In this document: positions 39,653-44,456 of the stretch, piece by piece
Layout: each line of letters opens with the position of its first letter
Position numbering within the stretch: position 1 is the stretch's first letter
NCBI GenBank assembly: GCA_945860095.1
Contig: CAMAPP010000006.1
Location: 1-44,456, forward strand
DNA length: 44,456 nt
Source of the DNA: Rhizobium sp. Q54
Lineage (GTDB): Bacteria; Pseudomonadota; Alphaproteobacteria; CADEGL01
Direction: 5' to 3'
Notes under the pieces: generated by a model
Seen by the model: only the letters and a program-made list of their open reading frames with translations
The model's database searches: none
Told to the model about the DNA's origin: nothing
Program-made: the position numbers and the translations under genes

Positions 39653-40899
39653 GGCCGGGAGCGGCGCGAGACGATGCGCCCGTCGCGCGATAGGCCGAAT
39701 TCGAGCCCGCGCCAGACGAAGCTCCGCTTGCAGAGCGCGGCGACCCAGGACGCGAGCGCGGCAATATCGCGCACCGGCAGCCACGCCAGGCTCCGCAAGC
39801 CCTCGCGATCCTGCATGCCGACCGCGAGACTGTACGCCGTGGTCGCCAAGCGCGCCGCCAGCGCCGCCGCGAGGACGCCAAGACCGCGCGCGTCGAAGCC
39901 GTTATACAGCGCGAACAACAGCGCAAACGGCACCGAACGCGTGAGCACGGTGGCAAGGAAGCCACCCGGCCGCGCCGCGCGCGTGTTCTGGTCCCAATAG
40001 ACGAGGTGGTGCCACCATTCGAGCGGCGATTTCAAATCCACCGTCATATCGACAAAGCGCGGCACCAGCGCCGAGGCAAGGCCGAGGCCCCGGATGCGCC
40101 GGCCCATCTCGTAATCCTCGACCAGGTATTCGCCGAGGGATTCGATGCCGCCCGATCGCGCCAGGGTCTCGCGCCGCACGGCGGTGGATGCGCCCAGGCA
40201 GAAATCGGCCACGCCCGTCATGTGGGCGAAGATGAGCTGCACGCCAAACTCGGCATTCAGGGTCAACAGTTCCAGTTTCTCGTACCAAGTGTCCGCGCCG
40301 GTTGCGCGGTAGAACGTGCAAACGTAACCGACGCGCGGATCGAGCAGCGGCGCCACGATGGCCTTTAGATAATCGGCTTCGAGGCGCACATCGCTGTCGG
40401 AGATGACGATCACGCCGTGTCTGGCCGCATCAAGGCCGATCGCCATGTTCTGCACCTTGCCGTTGACCATCGGCTCGCTATCGGCGATCGCAAGCGTCGC
40501 GCGCCCGGCTCCGTGGTCGCGCGCGATCGCCTCGAGGATTGGCAAGGCCGGATCGTTTTTCCGCTGCAGTGAATACACGACTTGGTATTCGGGATAGTCC
40601 TGCAGGCAGGCGGTGCGGAGATTGGCCTCGAGGTTTTTCTCGAGGCCGTAAACCGGCTTGAGCAGCGACACGGCCGGCCAGCGGAGATCGGCGCGCGGTG
40701 CGGGAAAGCGCGCGGCGCGGCGGCGAAAGACGGCGCACGAAACCGCCGCGAGTATGCCGAAGATCGTGCCGCCGAGCACAGGAAGCAGCAGCAGGGCGTC
40801 GACGGCAAAGCGTAAAATGTTCAAGGACGACGTACTCCAGCCTTCACGGCGCGAGCCGCCGACGAAACTCGGACGACGACCCGTGCGAACGCCCATCAT
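39649..40899 (-). CDS. hpnI: Hopanoid glycosyltransferase HpnI
   Basis: A ceramide-glucosyltransferase-like GT2 enzyme. TM near the N-terminus (FAVDALLLLPVLGGTIFGIL), then VSLLKPVYGLEKNLEANL, DSDVRLEADYL (D-x-D type donor site), LVEDYEMGRRIRGLGL (catalytic ED) and WWHHLVYWDQNTR, which is the QxxRW-type region; a C-terminal membrane region follows. HpnI attaches GlcNAc to bacteriohopanetetrol. Start: ATG 40899 has GGAG six bases upstream; TTG 40824 is an alternative giving MNILRF at the first helix. hpnK follows by overlap. No HpnJ is in the window. Confidence 0.9.
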   Translation of the reverse strand: MMGVRTGRRPSFVGGSRREGWSTSSLNILRFAVDALLLLPVLGGTIFGILAAVSCAVFRRRAARFPAPRADLRWPAVSLLKPVYGLEKNLEANLRTACLQDYPEYQVVYSLQRKNDPALPILEAIARDHGAGRATLAIADSEPMVNGKVQNMAIGLDAARHGVIVISDSDVRLEADYLKAIVAPLLDPRVGYVCTFYRATGADTWYEKLELLTLNAEFGVQLIFAHMTGVADFCLGASTAVRRETLARSGGIESLGEYLVEDYEMGRRIRGLGLASALVPRFVDMTVDLKSPLEWWHHLVYWDQNTRAARPGGFLATVLTRSVPFALLFALYNGFDARGLGVLAAALAARLATTAYSLAVGMQDREGLRSLAWLPVRDIAALASWVAALCKRSFVWRGLEFGLSRDGRIVSRRSRP

Positions 40900-41003
40900 G
40901 ACAAACTCCGCGCCCCGCGCGAAGCACGACTTCCTCGTTCCGCGCGCCCTTTGACAGGCGCGGGCGATTACGCAAGATGGACCCTTCACCGCGGGAGGAT
41001 TTC

Positions 41004-42254
41004 ATGGCTGGTGCTGCGCTGACCAACAAGGAAGATTTTTTCGCCCACTGCGCATACGACCAGGAACAGCCGTTCTCCAAGGAGGAATACAAATCGCGCC
41101 TCGACCGGGTCCGGGCACGCATGGCCCAGGCGGGTATCGATGTGCTGTTCGTCGGCTCGCCCGACGGCATCAATTATCTGACCGGCCACCAAGTCGAGTG
41201 GTATCAGGCGCAAAGTCCGAAAATCTGGCCAGGAACGAGCGGCGTGGCCGTGCATGTCGACCGCGACCATTACATCCTGTTCGAAACCGTGCGCGAGCTT
41301 CTGGTCACCCGGTACACCACCCATTCGACGGACACGCGGACCTTCCCGCCCGATACGATGCGCGACGGCACCGCCTTCATCGCCAACGAGCTCAAGGCCT
41401 CCGGCTGGCTGCCGGGGCGGGTGGGTCTCGAATATTGGAGCTACCGCCCCATCCGGGCCGTGAGCGAGCGTTTCGAGGCGCGCTTCAAGGACGCCGGCTG
41501 CGCGGTCGTCGATGGCAGCGACATCCTGCGCGAGGTCCGTCATGTGAAGTCGGCGGCCGAGCTCGCCTGCATCGCACAAGCCGCGCGCATCGCCGACAAG
41601 GGTATGGCGGCGGCGCAGGCCGCGCTTCGGCCCGGCGTCACGGAACTCGAGGTTTACGGCGAACTCGTGCGCGGCCTTGCCGCCGCGGGCGGCGAGGTGA
41701 CAGGTATCATCCAGCCCGTGATCTCGGGGCAGAAAACCGGCAGCCCTCACGCACTCGCTTCGCGCAAGAAGATGCGTGCGGGCGAGCTCGTCGGTATCGA
41801 TGTGTCGGGTGTCTATAACCGCTATCATTGCAATATGGCGCGGACCTTCTCGCTGGGCGAGCCGGGCAAGGACGTGCTCGACATCGTCGCCAAGTCCGTG
41901 GCCTCGCTCGACTTCATCCGCTCGACGCTCAAGACCGGTGCTCGTCTTGGCGATTTTGCGCGCCAACTCGTGGCTTTTTACGAAAAGCAAGGCATCTGGC
42001 AGGACCGTGGCTGGGTGGGCGGCTACGAAATGGGCATCGCCTTTCCGCCGGACTGGGTGGGCAATTTTGTCTTCGACCTCACGGACGATTTCAACCACGA
42101 CCGGGTTTTCGAGCCCAACACGGTCATTAACTATGAGAACCAATTTTATTTGCCGCGTCGGCAGGGGCATTTTTTCCAGATCGACTCGATCATGTTCGAG
42201 CCCGGGGGCTGGAAATACATGTCCGAATATCCGGGCGGCGTGATCGTCGCCTGA
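41004..42254 (+). CDS. M24/creatinase-family protein, second paralogue
   Basis: A 416-aa protein with a creatinase N-domain (IDVLFVGSPDGINYLTGHQVEW) and an M24 catalytic domain (HALASRKKMRAGELVGIDVSGVY..., ending ENQFYLPRRQG). At the metal-ligand block it reads GIDVSGVYNRYHCNMARTF: the first Asp (GID) is present, but the second is Asn (CNMART), so classical metallopeptidase activity is doubtful. It is more like DoeA/creatinase-type hydrolases that open amide or guanidino bonds. GGGAGGA lies four bases before the ATG. It stands alone on the strand, divergent from hpnI. Confidence 0.82.
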   Translation: MAGAALTNKEDFFAHCAYDQEQPFSKEEYKSRLDRVRARMAQAGIDVLFVGSPDGINYLTGHQVEWYQAQSPKIWPGTSGVAVHVDRDHYILFETVRELLVTRYTTHSTDTRTFPPDTMRDGTAFIANELKASGWLPGRVGLEYWSYRPIRAVSERFEARFKDAGCAVVDGSDILREVRHVKSAAELACIAQAARIADKGMAAAQAALRPGVTELEVYGELVRGLAAAGGEVTGIIQPVISGQKTGSPHALASRKKMRAGELVGIDVSGVYNRYHCNMARTFSLGEPGKDVLDIVAKSVASLDFIRSTLKTGARLGDFARQLVAFYEKQGIWQDRGWVGGYEMGIAFPPDWVGNFVFDLTDDFNHDRVFEPNTVINYENQFYLPRRQGHFFQIDSIMFEPGGWKYMSEYPGGVIVA

Positions 42255-42563
42255 CCGTCTGGCCGTCCGATCGCCCAACTCTCCGACGGCCCGGCGGCAT
42301 GCAGCTCCGCCGCTAATGGAATTTTAAACTTCCCAGCCTAGAACGGGAGGCGAGGGAGTTCCGCGTCCGTGCGGCTTCCCATGCCCGCATGCGAGGTCCG
42401 CCATGATTGCGCTCGTGCATGATCCTCGGCAACTGCGTTTATCGTCCCACGCGAAAGCGTCGGGACGGGTGTCGCCGGCCGCGCGCGCGGCCCGGGACCA
42501 AAAAAAAGATGAATCGGGGCGCAAGTATGCGCCACTTGAAGCCGAAGCCGAGGACATGAAGTC
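42255..42563 (+). other. Leader region of the RTX gene with two hairpins
   Basis: 309 bp with no gene. A stem with a GAAA tetraloop lies at 42444-42466 (GTCCCACGC-GAAA-GCGTcGGGAC) and a GC-rich perfect palindrome at 42477-42492 (GGCCGCGCGCGCGGCC) follows, with an A-run just after it (near 42499-42507). Close to the upstream stop, GGCCGTC and GACGGCC (near 42263 and 42287) may form a weak terminator. No clear promoter was found. Confidence 0.45.
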
Positions 42564-44456
42564 ATGGCTAACATCAAAGGCAATGCCCGATCGAACGTCC
42601 TTGCGGGCGGCGCCGGAAACGACCTCCTCAAGGGCCGAGCAGGCGACGACATCCTCTCCGGCGGGGCGGGGAACGATCGCCTGAGCGGCGGCTCCGGGCG
42701 CGACACGCTCGATGGCGCAAACGGCAACGATATCCTGTGGGGCGATAGCGGCGACGACGAACTCGCCGGCGGCGAAGGCGACGATCGTCTCAAGGGCGGG
42801 CGCGGCGACGACGTGCTGCGCGGCGGCGAGGGCCGCGACCGGCTGAACGGTGGCTCGGGCCACGACACGCTCGATGGCGGCGGCGGTAACGATACTCTCG
42901 ATGGCGGCGAGGGCCGCGACCGGCTGAACGGTGGCGCGGGCCACGACACGCTCGATGGCGGCGCGGGCAACGACACGCTCGATGGCGGCGCCGGTTCGGA
43001 TATGGTCAAGGGCGGCGCGGGCGCCGATCTCGGAATCTATGTGGCCGCGGAAAATCGCGGCGCCTTCGACCGCTACGACGGCGGCGAGGGCTTCGATACG
43101 CTGCGCCTGCAGCTGAGTGCTTCCGAATACGCCAATTCCGCCGTGCGCGCCGACATTGCGGCGTTCCAGCGGTTCCTCGCGGCCAATTGCCGCACGGATT
43201 CCGACGGCGGAAAAATCTTCCATTTCGCGTCCCTTGGCCTCGATGCGCGCGGCTGGGAAGCGGTCGAAATCGTGGTCCGTTCCGATTCGACGAATACCGC
43301 GCCCGCCGCGCGCGCGGATCTGCTCGCCGCCACCGAGGGCGGCGGACTCGTCTCGGTCGATCTTCTCGCCAACGACACCGATATCGATGCCGGCGATTCG
43401 CTGACCGTCGTTTCCGTTTCCCCGTCCCTGATGGGCGGGACGCTCGGCCTTTCCGGCTCCGTGCTCGGCTTCGATCCCGGCCTCGGCTTCCAGTCGCTCG
43501 CTTTCGGCCAGATGGCCAGCGAAACGCTGTCCTACGTGGTGCGCGACCGGGCGGGGGCGACATCTTCGGCGACCGTCACGCTGACCATAACCGGTGCGAA
43601 CGACGCGCCCGTGGCGGTCGCGGACGATGCGGCGACACACGAGGATGCGGTTGCCACGCTTGGCGACGTGCTCGCGAACGACGGCGATATCGACGCGGGT
43701 TCGGCGCTGCGCGTCGCGGCTTCGGGAAATTTTGTCGGCCAGTACGGCAGTTTAGCGCTCGCCGCTGACGGCAGCTACGTTTACACACTCGACGCGCGGG
43801 CGGCCGATCATCTGGCCGCGGGCGCGACGGCGAGCGAAATCTTCGCCTACGCGGTCACGGACGGAATTGCCTCCGCGACCGCCGCGCTGACGATCACCAT
43901 CGCGGGCCGCAACGACTCGCCCGTGGCGGCGGACGATTGGGCCCAGGCGGTCGAGGATTCGGCCGCCCCTGTCATCGGCAATGTCCTCGCCAATGACGCC
44001 GATCGCGACGACGGCGCCGTGCTGGCGGTCGGCAATGCCGGCAGCTATCGCGGCCTCTACGGCACGCTCACGCTCGACGCCGACGGCCGCTATTCCTATG
44101 TTCTGGACAATTCGCTCGCCGCGGTTCAGGCGCTCGGCGGGAACGAAACCGCCGAGGACCGCTTTGTCTATACGCTCAACGATGGCACGGCGACATCCTC
44201 GGCCACGCTCGCGATCACGGTCGCCGGCCGCAACGATCCGATGGCGCTGGCCGACGATCTCAACAAGGCGGTCGAGGGCTCGCTGCAGATCGCCGCGGGC
44301 AATGTGCTCGACAACGACTTCGATCTCGATGCGGCACCGCTCCGCGTTCTCGATGCGGGCACGATCGCCGGCACGTACGGCGAGCTGACGCTGGAGACCG
44401 ACGGCGATTACTCCTACCGGCTTTACGACGGCGCGCCGGCGGTCGAATCCTTGGCT
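42564..44456 (+). CDS. Large RTX plus VCBS/cadherin-like repeat protein, 3' end outside the window
   Basis: At least 631 codons, still open at the window end. Residues ~10-150 hold about 14 GGxGxDxLx nonapeptide repeats (GGAGNDLLKG, GGSGRDTLDG, ...), the calcium-binding RTX roll. A linker (~150-240) follows, then three to four ~100-residue modules that begin like LANDTDIDAGDSLTV and end like SATVTLTITGANDAPV, the VCBS/cadherin-like pattern of large adhesins. Usually RTX repeats are near the C-terminus, next to a type I secretion signal; here they start about ten residues after Met. Function probably adhesion or biofilm, exported by type I secretion. The signal, if any, is beyond the window. 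Confidence 0.9.
   Translation, partial: MANIKGNARSNVLAGGAGNDLLKGRAGDDILSGGAGNDRLSGGSGRDTLDGANGNDILWGDSGDDELAGGEGDDRLKGGRGDDVLRGGEGRDRLNGGSGHDTLDGGGGNDTLDGGEGRDRLNGGAGHDTLDGGAGNDTLDGGAGSDMVKGGAGADLGIYVAAENRGAFDRYDGGEGFDTLRLQLSASEYANSAVRADIAAFQRFLAANCRTDSDGGKIFHFASLGLDARGWEAVEIVVRSDSTNTAPAARADLLAATEGGGLVSVDLLANDTDIDAGDSLTVVSVSPSLMGGTLGLSGSVLGFDPGLGFQSLAFGQMASETLSYVVRDRAGATSSATVTLTITGANDAPVAVADDAATHEDAVATLGDVLANDGDIDAGSALRVAASGNFVGQYGSLALAADGSYVYTLDARAADHLAAGATASEIFAYAVTDGIASATAALTITIAGRNDSPVAADDWAQAVEDSAAPVIGNVLANDADRDDGAVLAVGNAGSYRGLYGTLTLDADGRYSYVLDNSLAAVQALGGNETAEDRFVYTLNDGTATSSATLAITVAGRNDPMALADDLNKAVEGSLQIAAGNVLDNDFDLDAAPLRVLDAGTIAGTYGELTLETDGDYSYRLYDGAPAVESLA

Noticed and set aside
42477-42507. 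Intrinsic terminator on the plus strand
   Set aside because: The GC palindrome is followed by an A-run rather than a T-run on this strand, and it lies upstream of a gene.

Overview
The window is GC-rich DNA with alphaproteobacterial character. Genes are tightly packed, GTG and TTG starts and ATGA overlaps are frequent, and hopanoid genes (HpnI, HpnK, HpnM, HpnN) are present. A Rhodospirillales-like or related uncultured lineage is plausible, but nothing in the sequence fixes the genus.

Positions 1-9086 are an accessory, worn region. A coupled four-gene minus-strand operon (DEDD exonuclease, secreted SNase-like nuclease, lipocalin lipoprotein, conserved hypothetical; 2710 to 314) lies between an IS21-like end remnant and the C-terminal stub of an S24/CI-type repressor. 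The stub reads directly into a tRNA or tmRNA 3' end, which looks like an old integration junction. An AT-richer four-gene operon follows (3069-4824): two small DUF4258-like proteins flank a gene with an N-terminal helix-turn-helix, and an orphan completes it. IS5- and IS3-like remnants, a secreted alpha/beta hydrolase, and an IS6-family element (8281-9086) come next. The IS6 element joins two unrelated broken genes, an Old Yellow Enzyme-type reductase and a hydroxyisobutyrate-dehydrogenase-type gene, without a target duplication.

Positions 9981-30163 hold a series of short catabolic operons, probably for N-containing small molecules. They include an FrhB-family iron-sulfur protein, a NIPSNAP protein, a diverged ArgH-like lyase with an M24/creatinase-like hydrolase, an SDR, a BKACE (beta-keto acid cleavage) enzyme and a TauD-type dioxygenase. 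They continue with a Rieske-oxygenase-like protein that has lost two of its four cluster ligands, a flavin amine oxidase, a CNT nucleoside transporter, a carbon-nitrogen hydrolase and a dimethylglycine/sarcosine-dehydrogenase-like GcvT fusion. A DHA2 exporter, a PuuE-like deacetylase, an ABM-like protein and a RidA protein complete the series. Substrates cannot be read from the sequence; a carbamoyl/nucleoside theme and a methylated-amine/betaine theme are both visible.

Positions 30354-40899 are an envelope region: HpnM and HpnN (hopanoid handling), a CopD-like membrane protein, a sugar epimerase, a DegT aminotransferase, two half-size DMT/EamA membrane proteins, and HpnK and HpnI (hopanoid glucosamine headgroup). 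A second M24 protein follows. The window then ends inside a large calcium-binding repeat protein whose RTX repeats are at the N-terminus, followed by VCBS/cadherin-like repeats.

A recurring feature is repetitive DNA at gene borders: tandem arrays with unit lengths of 55, 23, 16, 17, 32, 20, 18 and 6 bp, each with its own sequence; a CTAG-bounded dispersed repeat whose ends supply stop codons for two genes; and a 273-bp MITE-like element with 19-bp inverted ends. The most notable protein observation is the Rieske-like protein without a complete Rieske site.
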